Below are positions 31,954-39,805 of a stretch of 40,393 nucleotides of DNA, in pieces (positions within the stretch are counted from its first letter, which is position 1; every line of letters begins with the position of its first letter). This stretch comes from a virus, in IMG/VR virus record IMGVR_UViG_3300023110_001987, positions 1 through 40,393 of that record; one strand, written 5' to 3'. A program made the translations under genes and the position numbers. The notes beneath the pieces are model-generated. The model did no database searches. It was not told the DNA's origin and saw only the letters and a list, made by a program, of their open reading frames with translations.

Positions 31954-33110
31954 AGAATATATTAATCGCTGGCGGTGATGGTTTTTGTGGATGGCCTACT
32001 GTTTTAGAAACACTATCCAGAGGACATAAAGTAGTAATAGGAGAAAATTTAACCAGAAGAAGAATTGATGCAGAATTAAGGTCAACTTCTATAACTCCTA
32101 TTGAAACTATAGAAAATAGAATAAAAATAGCTAAAGAAGTTTTTAATAATTCTGAACTATATTTCGAATACTTAGATTTTTCAAAAGACTATGATGATAT
32201 TGTTAGAATTATAAAAGACTATGACATAGATACTATTGTACATTTTGCTGAAATTAAATCAGCACCATACTCAATGATGTCAGCTGCAAGAGGAAGACAT
32301 ACGGTAGACAACAATATCAATGGAACTACTAATATCCTAACTGCTATTGTACATACTAATCCTAATATTCATTTAGTACATCTAGGTACTATGGGAGTAT
32401 ATGGTTATAAAGATGACTATGGGAAAATACCAGAAGGATATTTAGATATTCAAGTCAAGTCAACAGGTGCAGATACACAAATCCTTTGGCCAACTGATCC
32501 AGGGTCTATCTACCACGTGACTAAATCTTTAGATCAAATATTATTTCAATTCTATAATAAAAATTGGGGAATAAAAGTAACTGATCTTCATCAAGGAATA
32601 GTTTGGGGCACACAAACTAGAAATACAACAAAACACGATTCTCTTGTAAATAGATTTGATTACGATGCTATTTGGGGTACAGTGCTTAATAGATTTATTG
32701 TAGAAGCCGCTATTAATTATCCTTTAACTGTTCATGGAACAGGCGGACAAACTAGAGCATTTATTCATATCCAAGACAGTGCAGATTGCATTAGACGAAG
32801 TGTTGAGAATCCACCAGAAAGTAATCGAGTAAGAATATTTAATCAAGTAGCAGAAACAAAAACAGTTATTGATCTAGCAAAAATGATATCTGAAAAAACT
32901 GGCGTAGATATAAACTATCAACAAAATCCACGTAAAGAAAGAGCTGAAAATAGTCTTGAGGTTGAAAATCATGGTTTAAAAAGTTTGGGTTTTCATCCTA
33001 CGTTATTAGAGGATTCATTGGTTAATGACGTATTATTTATTGCAGAACAATTCAAAAATAATATTAATGCGAATGTTATTGATGCTACTCCGTATAAATG
33101 GGTTAAGTAA
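31950..33110 (+). CDS. sqdB: UDP-sulfoquinovose synthase
   Basis: The start is set at 31950 (386 residues), in an ATGA overlap with the epimerase. The sequence follows plant SQD1 and bacterial SqdB closely: ILIAGGDGFCGWPTVLETL, NLTRRRIDAEL, SITPIETIENRI, VHFAEIKSAPYSMM, LGTMGVYG, SIYHVTKS, TDLHQGIVWGTQT, DYDAIWGTVLNRF, LTVHGTGGQTRAFI. The catalytic Thr147, Tyr188 and Lys192 correspond to Thr145, Tyr182 and Lys186 of SQD1. The enzyme makes UDP-sulfoquinovose from UDP-glucose and sulfite. No SqdX/SQD2-type lipid transferase is recognisable nearby, so the sugar may be used by the surrounding glycosyltransferases. Confidence 0.92.
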   Translation: MKNILIAGGDGFCGWPTVLETLSRGHKVVIGENLTRRRIDAELRSTSITPIETIENRIKIAKEVFNNSELYFEYLDFSKDYDDIVRIIKDYDIDTIVHFAEIKSAPYSMMSAARGRHTVDNNINGTTNILTAIVHTNPNIHLVHLGTMGVYGYKDDYGKIPEGYLDIQVKSTGADTQILWPTDPGSIYHVTKSLDQILFQFYNKNWGIKVTDLHQGIVWGTQTRNTTKHDSLVNRFDYDAIWGTVLNRFIVEAAINYPLTVHGTGGQTRAFIHIQDSADCIRRSVENPPESNRVRIFNQVAETKTVIDLAKMISEKTGVDINYQQNPRKERAENSLEVENHGLKSLGFHPTLLEDSLVNDVLFIAEQFKNNINANVIDATPYKWVK

Positions 33111-33784
33111 TGAAATATAAATTTGTAGATATTGGCACTTGTTTTTATGCTACTAGTATTGACGATTTTGGATTACACGTTGACGGTATATTAGTAGAGC
33201 CAATTAAAAAATTCTTAGACACTATTCCTAATTCACCTACTATTAAAAAGGAATGCTCGGCTATATCTGATAACAACGGACTTGGATTAATATATACATA
33301 TTTTAGTCCTGAGCAATTAGCACAGACTAAGTTAGAATACTTCACAGAAGAACAACGTAGACAAATGATAAAAGACAAAACATTTGCTTCTTTTCTAGCC
33401 GATATGTTACCTTCGGCAGGAATCTCATCTTTAAAAACAAGAGATAAATGGATCAATCCAGAATTTCAAATAAATCCGCCGCCTTGCTATGAATATCCTA
33501 TTAATTATATTACGTTAACTTCATTGATTGAAAAGTATAATATCAGTGAAATAGAATATTTGAGAATCGACTGCGAAGGACACGAACCAAAGATTTTAAA
33601 ACAAGTTTATGAACAATTAAAATCAAATAATTTAGCAGTTAGAGAAATTCAATTCGAAAGAGATAAAAAAGATACTTTTAGTATTAACAGTGATTTAAAT
33701 CTAATCACATCAGACATTATATCCTTAGGATATAGCAAATCAATAAGTAAAAAAGATAGTGATGTTATCTTAACAATGATTTAA
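33110..33784 (+). CDS. FkbM-family methyltransferase
   Basis: The 224-residue protein is a diverged paralogue of the gene at 29040. It starts MKYKFVDIGTCFYATSIDDFG, has ILVEPIKKFLDTIPNSPTI, and carries the FkbM core NYITLTSLIEKY and IEYLRIDCEGHEPKIL (150-163). It overlaps the sqdB stop by one base (TAATG), linking it to sugar-nucleotide synthesis. Likely reaction: SAM-dependent O-methylation of a sugar hydroxyl. The acceptor is unknown. Confidence 0.8.
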   Translation: MKYKFVDIGTCFYATSIDDFGLHVDGILVEPIKKFLDTIPNSPTIKKECSAISDNNGLGLIYTYFSPEQLAQTKLEYFTEEQRRQMIKDKTFASFLADMLPSAGISSLKTRDKWINPEFQINPPPCYEYPINYITLTSLIEKYNISEIEYLRIDCEGHEPKILKQVYEQLKSNNLAVREIQFERDKKDTFSINSDLNLITSDIISLGYSKSISKKDSDVILTMI

Positions 33785-33789
33785 AAATA

Positions 33790-34503
33790 ATGATCAACAG
33801 AAAAATATATTGTTTTTGGTTTGGTCCAAAAATGTCGTTTGATAGAAGAAAATGCTTTAAATCTATTGTTAAAAATTCTGGCGTTGATGTTGAATTAATA
33901 ACTGAGGAAAATATAAGCAATTATATTGTTAAGTCTGATTTACTTTACAAAGGATTTAAATTATTAAGTTCAACTCATAAATCAGCATATCTAAGACCAT
34001 ATTTTATGAAACATCACGGTGGATGTTACATGGACATAAAATATTTAAGAGAAGATTTTAATCAATATTTTGATCTATTAGAAAATTCAAACAAAGATTT
34101 TATAGGATATCAAGAGCATTCAAGCCAGTATGGTGTTTGGACAAAAGACTGGTCACTAAAAGAAAAAGAAAGACTTGCAGGTGCTTGTAGATATATTTTT
34201 AAACCTAACACAAAATTTGCAAACTTATGGTATGATAAAATTATTGGATATTTAAACAGCATCTATCCACAATTAATTGATAATCCAGGAACATATCACC
34301 AAAGAGCCATACCTGGTGGATTTGGTGGTGGTGGAGGAGAAAAGAAAGTTATAGACTATGATAAGTATGGCCATTATCCTATATCGTGGTCTAGAATTTT
34401 TGGAAGATATTTACAAGAAACAATGTATGAAAATCCTAAATTATATATGTTTGGCCTTCCATATACGTTTAGAATTGATCCAGATTGGGTTCCTTATAGA
34501 TGA
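33790..34503 (+). CDS. GT32/capsule-synthesis-like glycosyltransferase with an atypical acidic motif
   Basis: The 237-residue protein contains KIYCFWFGPKMSFDRRKCF, STHKSAYLRPYFMKHHGGCYMDIKYL and a glycine-rich GGFGGGGGEKK. The context HKSAYLRPYFM-HHGG-YMD matches GT32 and capsular polysaccharide synthesis transferases, but the second Asp of the usual DxD is Lys84 (Asp82-Ile-Lys84). That resembles the capsule family, where the second acid is not conserved. It is coupled to the next gene by ATGA. Sugar specificity is unknown. Confidence 0.7.
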   Translation: MINRKIYCFWFGPKMSFDRRKCFKSIVKNSGVDVELITEENISNYIVKSDLLYKGFKLLSSTHKSAYLRPYFMKHHGGCYMDIKYLREDFNQYFDLLENSNKDFIGYQEHSSQYGVWTKDWSLKEKERLAGACRYIFKPNTKFANLWYDKIIGYLNSIYPQLIDNPGTYHQRAIPGGFGGGGGEKKVIDYDKYGHYPISWSRIFGRYLQETMYENPKLYMFGLPYTFRIDPDWVPYR

Positions 34504-35189
34504 GTAATAGAACTACTAAAACATTATATACCTGTGCTTGGGGTGGTTATTGGGAAAAGTATGGTAAAGATTGGATTAAACAGGTTGAATTACTTAATAC
34601 AAAACCTGATCAAATATTCGTAGTTTCAGATAAATCCCTTTCAGACTGTCCTTATGAAGTAATATTAGCAGATCCAAATTTTAAACCTTATCCAATAACT
34701 GCGTTTAGACAGGCTGCTGTAGATCATTGTAATTGTGATTGGTATTGTTTCTCTGACATAGATGATATTATGTTTCCTAACTATTTAGATAATATTAATG
34801 ATAACTACGATATTCACGCTATAAGTTTTAAAAGAACCGATGGACGCGATTGGATACTATGTGATATAGATAAAAGAAATTGGAATGAGATGTTTACATA
34901 CGAAGGTTCATATCGAGGGCCTTTTTCAGGCACTTCGTTTATAAAGTCGAAAATTATTAAAAAAGTAGGAATTCCATTATATGGTTGGCAAGACAATACC
35001 TTGTTTATAAAATTAAGGGAAATAAATTGTTCGGTTTTTTTTGATTCAACACCTAGATTTCTTTATAACATAGATATTAAAAATAGTTTATCAAAAATAC
35101 ATACAAGAAAAAATAAAAAAAGGGAGCACGACGCAATATTGAAACAAGTAAAGGAAAAATATAATGAAGCTTTACATTTTAAATCTTAA
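34500..35189 (+). CDS. GT-A glycosyltransferase
   Basis: The 229-residue enzyme reads TKTLYTCAWGGYWEKYGKDW, then QIFVVSDKSL, AFRQAAVDHCNCDWYCFSDIDDIMFPN with acidic cluster Asp86-Ile-Asp88-Asp89, and SYRGPFSGTSFIKSKI. This arrangement, an AxRNxxxxxxxxDW-type helix before a DxDD site, is typical of GT2-like enzymes. The C-terminal 30 residues are basic and helical. It begins in the previous stop (ATGA) and overlaps the next start by 26 nt. Donor and acceptor are unknown. Confidence 0.75.
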   Translation: MSNRTTKTLYTCAWGGYWEKYGKDWIKQVELLNTKPDQIFVVSDKSLSDCPYEVILADPNFKPYPITAFRQAAVDHCNCDWYCFSDIDDIMFPNYLDNINDNYDIHAISFKRTDGRDWILCDIDKRNWNEMFTYEGSYRGPFSGTSFIKSKIIKKVGIPLYGWQDNTLFIKLREINCSVFFDSTPRFLYNIDIKNSLSKIHTRKNKKREHDAILKQVKEKYNEALHFKS

Positions 35190-35910
35190 AAAAGACATAG
35201 AAAGAAAAAAACACGTCATTTCATTATTAAACAAATATAACATAATCAATTACAAATTTTGTGAAGCTGTTTATGGTAAAGAATTGCAAAATGTAGATAG
35301 GTTTTATGATTATAATTGTACTAATAGTAATCTTTACAATGATAAAAAATTAAATTTAGGCGCTCTTGGCTGTGCATTATCTCATATTAATATGTACAAA
35401 GACATATTAAAAGAAAAGAAACGAGTTCTCATATTAGAAGATGATATTACTTTTGATGAAACGTTACTACAACAATTAAAAGATATACCAGAAAAAATAA
35501 ATAATAATTCACGTAATGTTATATTTTATAATGCTACTGGAGTACAAAAAACTAAAATGAAAGGTAATTATGATAATTATGAAATTTTTGAGTATATTCA
35601 ACCTCATAAAAGTTATTGTACCTCTGTATTAGTTTTTGATGGTGTAGAATATAATGGATTAAAAAGAATTGCTAAAGAATATGTCAAAAATGAAGATATT
35701 TACGGTACTTTTGCTTATTCTCCAAGTAAAGCATTTTGCAAAAAGGCAATAGAAATTCAAACACCTGTAAAATACAGAGCAGATTATATTTGGAATCTTG
35801 TATCTAATACAGATATATATTTTAATATTCATCAACCAATAAAAATTCATGAGGAATTAGGATTATTATCAAATATTGATAACTATTGGTTAAAAGAAAG
35901 ATTAAGATAA
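35164..35910 (+). CDS. GT25-family LPS-type glycosyltransferase
   Basis: The 248-residue protein has the hallmarks of Glyco_transf_25: LYILNLKKDIERKKHV at the N-terminus, LGALGCALSHINMYKDIL at 65-82, and RVLILEDDITFD with EDD at 92-94. Later KAFCKKAIE and KYRADYIWNL fit the family. GT25 enzymes often add galactose to lipopolysaccharide core or to protein-linked glycans, which points to surface glycan as acceptor. AAAGGAA precedes the ATG. The end overlaps the convergent sulfotransferase gene by 9 nt. Confidence 0.85.
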   Translation: MKLYILNLKKDIERKKHVISLLNKYNIINYKFCEAVYGKELQNVDRFYDYNCTNSNLYNDKKLNLGALGCALSHINMYKDILKEKKRVLILEDDITFDETLLQQLKDIPEKINNNSRNVIFYNATGVQKTKMKGNYDNYEIFEYIQPHKSYCTSVLVFDGVEYNGLKRIAKEYVKNEDIYGTFAYSPSKAFCKKAIEIQTPVKYRADYIWNLVSNTDIYFNIHQPIKIHEELGLLSNIDNYWLKERLR

Positions 35911-36519
35911 GTTATATTTAATACGTTTAAGAAAGTCTTTAGGTAAACACTCTTTAATGATTTGTTTTTCTTTAGCATTTAGATATTGTGTTTTATAATT
36001 TTTATATAGTTCTTTTCTCTTATTATCCCAATCATCAGACATAGACACTTTTTGGGGTATGTGTATCGTTTTAGGATATATATTAAATATTCTTTTGATA
36101 TTTCTTCTTACATCTCTTTCTGCTAATAATCTTTCATAGGGTATTAAGTTAACTTGTGGTACATCTAACCAAGTGTTATACCAATCATAGTATAATTTAC
36201 ACAGATTTTTTAAGTTGATTGAAAATGGGCCACAGTGATCTTTTTGATTATGTAGATTATAATTAGGAAAGAAAGTCTTAATATCCACACAATTACGAAA
36301 ACAAATACTTTCGACCCAACTATAAGGATGTTTAATAATCGTTAATATTTTATCTGAATATTTGTCTGTAAAAGGATTTTTAAGATTATATAAATCATGT
36401 TTATGATAATAGGGATGATGAGTATCCTCTTTAAATTCTATACTAGGTAGATTTTGTTGAAACAACTTAAAGACGTAATTGGTGCCTGTTCTTTGTAGAC
36501 CATTTATAAATATATTCAT
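35902..36519 (-). CDS. Sulfotransferase (PAPS-dependent type)
   Basis: The 205-residue protein starts MNIFINGLQRTGTNYVFKLF. Here GLQRTGTNY at 7-15 is the 5'-phosphosulfate binding loop, and ILTIIKHPYSWVES at 58-71 is the 3'-phosphate binding strand (the family usually has Arg-xx-Pro, here Lys63-His-Pro). LIPYERLL follows, as expected. Sulfotransferases move sulfate from PAPS to hydroxyl or amino groups of sugars or proteins. It is the only minus-strand gene in the glycan cassette and has its own late promoter. A role in sulfating the glycan or a virion protein is inferred. Confidence 0.75.
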   Translation of the reverse strand: MNIFINGLQRTGTNYVFKLFQQNLPSIEFKEDTHHPYYHKHDLYNLKNPFTDKYSDKILTIIKHPYSWVESICFRNCVDIKTFFPNYNLHNQKDHCGPFSINLKNLCKLYYDWYNTWLDVPQVNLIPYERLLAERDVRRNIKRIFNIYPKTIHIPQKVSMSDDWDNKRKELYKNYKTQYLNAKEKQIIKECLPKDFLKRIKYNLS

Positions 36520-36524
36520 AATGA

Positions 36525-36532
36525 TATTTATG
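36525..36532 (-). promoter_or_regulatory. Late promoter CATAAATA on the minus strand, 5 nt before the ATG
   Basis: On the minus strand CATAAATA is followed by TCATT and the ATG at 36519. The 5-nt spacing equals that of the plus-strand sites at 12886, 16222 and 20674. Confidence 0.55.
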
Positions 36533-36542
36533 GTAAACTAAT

Positions 36543-37295
36543 ATGAAAAAATGTATAAATTTTATAGCATACAATCGTCCAAATTATTTTTCAGAAGTAT
36601 TAAACTCATGGAAAAATGTAGATAAAATAAATGAGTATGATTTATATTTCTTCTTAGATTATTCTGATAAAACACAGGAAATTAAAAATCTTATAAGAAA
36701 ATTTATTAAAGAGAAAGTTAATCCTTCAAAACAAAAAGTACAAATTAAAATTAGTAATCCAAAACAAGGTGTGAATGCTGCTATGTATAATGCATTAAGT
36801 TATTCTTTTGACAACTTAAAATATGATTTTGTTGTTATGGCTGAAGATGATATTGTAGTTGCAAAAGATAGTTTAAAATTATTAGAGTATATGCATAATA
36901 AAACAAAAAATATTTCATCAGTTATTTTTTATAATTTATTTAGTAGGTCTTTTTCAAATGATGATGTACAACTTAGTACAAAGTTATTCAAAAATAATCT
37001 TTTTGTTCCTTGGGGATGGGGAACTACAAAAATCAATTGGAATAATTTTATAAAATCATTTTGGGATCATACATATCAAAACGGGTGGGATCATAACTTA
37101 TCTATTAAAATGAAAAAAGATAAAAAAATGTTCTCAATAACTCCTTGTATTAGTCGTAGCAAAAATATCGGTATTTTTGGTGTTAATTATAAGTCTAATC
37201 ATTATTGCGATCATCGGCATCAGGATATAAAAATAAATGAAAATTATAATTATGGTTGTGATGATTTGATTATTGCCTTTGATTATATTAACTGA
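36543..37295 (+). CDS. GT-A glycosyltransferase (GT2/GT13-like)
   Basis: The 250-residue protein contains KCINFIAYNRPNYFSEVLNSW, then QGVNAAMYNALSYSF, FVVMAEDDIVVAKDSL with EDD at 101-103, and FVPWGWGTTKINWNNFIKSFWD. The combination of EDD after a strand and the PWGWGT tryptophan motif resembles enzymes related to N-acetylglucosaminyltransferase I. The N-terminus (RP----EVL-SW) is that of a GT2-type fold. It starts 23 nt from the divergent sulfotransferase start. It is the last gene of the cassette before the neck genes. Confidence 0.75.
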   Translation: MKKCINFIAYNRPNYFSEVLNSWKNVDKINEYDLYFFLDYSDKTQEIKNLIRKFIKEKVNPSKQKVQIKISNPKQGVNAAMYNALSYSFDNLKYDFVVMAEDDIVVAKDSLKLLEYMHNKTKNISSVIFYNLFSRSFSNDDVQLSTKLFKNNLFVPWGWGTTKINWNNFIKSFWDHTYQNGWDHNLSIKMKKDKKMFSITPCISRSKNIGIFGVNYKSNHYCDHRHQDIKINENYNYGCDDLIIAFDYIN

Positions 37296-37346
37296 TTTAA
37301 TTAATAACTTATCTTTTAAAAAAACTAAAACATATATTTTTATTCT

Positions 37347-37354
37347 TATAAATA
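37347..37354 (+). promoter_or_regulatory. T4-type late promoter TATAAATA for the neck genes
   Basis: A perfect TATAAATA lies in the 84-nt gap, 25 nt before the ATG at 37380. AAAGGA near 37370 serves as ribosome-binding site. It probably drives gp13 through gp17. Confidence 0.75.
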
Positions 37355-37379
37355 TACCATAGAATTATAAAGGAATACT

Positions 37380-38195
37380 ATGGCAAATCCATCAACAAGA
37401 GAAGAATTAAAACAGTATGCCCTAAGAACACTAGGGAAACCTGTAATTGAAATCAATGTAGATGATGATCAATTAGAAGATAGATTAGATGAAGCATTAC
37501 AATATTTTGCACAATATCACTATGATGGTGTTGAAAGAACATATCTAAAATATCAAGTTACTCAAGCAGACGTAGATAGAATTAAATCTCCTGATGGAGA
37601 TACATCTTCAAGTATAACTAAAAATTCTGTAACTACTACATGGACTGAACAAAATAATTTCATAGTGGTACCAGAAGCTGTATTAGCAGTTACAAGAATA
37701 TTTCCTCTATCAAATAGAGGCAATCAAAATATGTTTGATATACGATATCAAATGAGATTAAACGATCTGTATGATTTTTCATCAACATCAATTATTCATT
37801 ATGAAATGGTGATGAAACATTTAGATTTTTTAGATCACATATTAGTAGGTGAGAAACCTATAAGATTTAATCAATACAATAATAGATTGTATGTGGATAT
37901 GGATTGGAAAACTGATATATCTGTTGGAGAGTATCTTGTAATTGAATGTTTTAGAAAACTAGACCCTACAGTTATGACAGATGTTTATAATGACATATAC
38001 TTAAAAAGATATGTCACAGCCTTATTTAAAAGACAATGGGGTGCAAACCTATCAAAATTTAATGGTGTGACTATGATTGGTGGAGTATCACTAAATGGTC
38101 AACAATTATTTTCAGAAGCACAAGAAGATATAAGAAAATTAGAAGAAGAAATAAGAGGCACATACGAAACGCCTGTAACATACATGATAGGATAA
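37380..38195 (+). CDS. 13: T4 gp13-like neck protein
   Basis: The 271-residue protein starts MANPSTREELKQYALRTLGKPVIEINVDDDQLEDRLDEAL and contains VERTYLKYQVTQ, VVPEAVLAVTRIF and GEYLVIECFRKLDP. This is the conserved gp13 of marine T4-like phages (T4 gp13 is 309 residues). It joins the portal to the tail as part of the neck ring on which the head is completed. It is followed by gp14, gp15, gp16 and gp17 in the canonical order, which makes the assignment strong. It marks the right border of the accessory region. Confidence 0.88.
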   Translation: MANPSTREELKQYALRTLGKPVIEINVDDDQLEDRLDEALQYFAQYHYDGVERTYLKYQVTQADVDRIKSPDGDTSSSITKNSVTTTWTEQNNFIVVPEAVLAVTRIFPLSNRGNQNMFDIRYQMRLNDLYDFSSTSIIHYEMVMKHLDFLDHILVGEKPIRFNQYNNRLYVDMDWKTDISVGEYLVIECFRKLDPTVMTDVYNDIYLKRYVTALFKRQWGANLSKFNGVTMIGGVSLNGQQLFSEAQEDIRKLEEEIRGTYETPVTYMIG

Positions 38196-38199
38196 TGCC

Positions 38200-39003
38200 A
38201 TGCCAGTTAATCATTACTTTCAAGGTGGCAATGGGATCGGAAGTGATTCAGAAAAAAGATTACACGAAGATTTAATTATAGAAGGCCTAAAGATATATGG
38301 CCAAGATGTATTTTACTTACCACGAACATTAGTTAATCAGGATTTAATTTTAGGTGAAGATGTACTTTCTAAGTTTGATGACTCATATTTAGTTGAAATG
38401 TATATTGAAACTACTGAAGGATTCCAAGGTGAACAAGAATTAATTTCTAAATTTGGTTTAGAAATAAGAGATGACACAACATTTGTTATTGCAAAACGAA
38501 GATGGCAAAATCAAGTAGATAATACAGCAACATTAATTAAAGACGGTAGACCTAACGAAGGTGATTTAATATACGTACCTTTATTTAATTCTTTTTTTGA
38601 AATACAATTTGTTGAAGATCAGGAACCATTCTTTCAATTAGGTAATTTACCAGTTTATAAATTACGTGCTACTAAATTTGAGTACAGTTCGGAAAAAATT
38701 CAAGGTACTATACCTCAACTTAATGAAGCTGAAACTAATCTATCTATTGATCTATTACAAAATCAGTTACAATTAGAGGATGGTAGTGCAATGTTATTAG
38801 AATCAACAGATACAACATTAGGTAATATTGATCATCTAATATTAGAAAACGATACATTTAATTTGGCTGCTCAGACAAGAGATTATGCCGATAATGATAC
38901 ATATGAATCAGATGCTGGTTTTGGTACTGTTTCAACAGATGATGATATACTAGACTTTACAGAAAGAAATCCTTTTGGTGAAGTAGATGAGGAAAGTTTA
39001 TAA
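38200..39003 (+). CDS. 14: T4 gp14-like neck protein
   Basis: The 267-residue protein (T4 gp14 is 256) has MPVNHYFQGGNGIGSDSEKRLHEDLIIEGLKIYGQDVFYLPR at the N-terminus, then LGEDVLSKFDDSYLVEMYIET and GDLIYVPLFNSFFEI, typical of gp14. It forms the second neck ring below gp13 and receives the tail. It starts 4 nt after gp13 and ends in TAATG with gp15, so the neck genes are coupled. The C-terminal acidic stretch (DNDTYESDAGFGTVSTDDD) is long and low-complexity. Confidence 0.88.
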   Translation: MPVNHYFQGGNGIGSDSEKRLHEDLIIEGLKIYGQDVFYLPRTLVNQDLILGEDVLSKFDDSYLVEMYIETTEGFQGEQELISKFGLEIRDDTTFVIAKRRWQNQVDNTATLIKDGRPNEGDLIYVPLFNSFFEIQFVEDQEPFFQLGNLPVYKLRATKFEYSSEKIQGTIPQLNEAETNLSIDLLQNQLQLEDGSAMLLESTDTTLGNIDHLILENDTFNLAAQTRDYADNDTYESDAGFGTVSTDDDILDFTERNPFGEVDEESL

Positions 39004-39803
39004 TGTTTGGAAGAAGATTTTACCACGAGTCATTAAGAAAAGTTGTTGTTGCATTTGGTACAATATTTAACAATATAATTATTCATAGAACAAACAGTGA
39101 TGGTGATGTTGTACAAAAAATAAAAGTACCTTTATCATACTCTCCAAAAGAAAAGTTTTTAGTAAGATTAGAGCAACAACCAGACTTAACGCAAAAAGAA
39201 TTTTCAATAACTTTACCTCGTATGGGTTTTGAAATATCAGGAATATCTTATGATGCAGGTCGTAAACTACAAAGAGTTGGTAAATTTAAAAATGTTAATA
39301 CTTCAGATGCAAGTAAAATGTATTACCAATATAACCCTGTTCCATACAATATAAGTTTTAATTTATATTCATTTACAGCAACTGCTGAAGGTGGACTACA
39401 AATTATAGAACAAATTTTACCTTATTTTCAGCCAGATTATACAGTTACAATTAATGCAATACCTGAAATGGGAATTAAAAGAGATGTACCTATAACTTTA
39501 AATAGTGTAAACTATGAAGATAGTTACGATGGTTCGTTTACAACTAGACGAGCAGTTAATTATACTTTAGGGTTTACTGCTAAAACATACTTATATGGTC
39601 CAATATATTCTGGCAAAGTTATTAAAGAAACACAATCTGATTTATATTCTGATACAGATACAACTAGTAAAAGAGAAGAAAGAATAGTTGTCGTTCCTAA
39701 TCCAACAAGTGCTGATGCAAATGATGATTTTGGGTTTACTACAACTATAAGTACCTTTACTGACTCTAAAAACTATAATCCAACAAGTGATGATGATGAA
39801 TAA
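39003..39803 (+). CDS. 15: T4 gp15-like tail terminator (proximal sheath stabiliser)
   Basis: The 266-residue protein (T4 gp15 is 272) starts MFGRRFYHESLRKVVVAFGTIFNNI, with KVPLSYSPKEKFLVRLEQQPD, ITLPRMGFEISGISYDAGRKLQRV, PVPYNISFNLYSFT and VNYTLGFTAKTYLYGP. gp15 caps the finished tail tube and sheath and binds the head neck. It overlaps the gp14 stop by one base. The assignment is supported by both sequence and order. Confidence 0.9.
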   Translation: MFGRRFYHESLRKVVVAFGTIFNNIIIHRTNSDGDVVQKIKVPLSYSPKEKFLVRLEQQPDLTQKEFSITLPRMGFEISGISYDAGRKLQRVGKFKNVNTSDASKMYYQYNPVPYNISFNLYSFTATAEGGLQIIEQILPYFQPDYTVTINAIPEMGIKRDVPITLNSVNYEDSYDGSFTTRRAVNYTLGFTAKTYLYGPIYSGKVIKETQSDLYSDTDTTSKREERIVVVPNPTSADANDDFGFTTTISTFTDSKNYNPTSDDDE

Positions 39804-39805
39804 TT

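Noticed and set aside
33145-33456. 103-residue minus-strand frame within the FkbM gene
   Set aside because: It is fully inside a well-supported gene, with no family match and no start signal.
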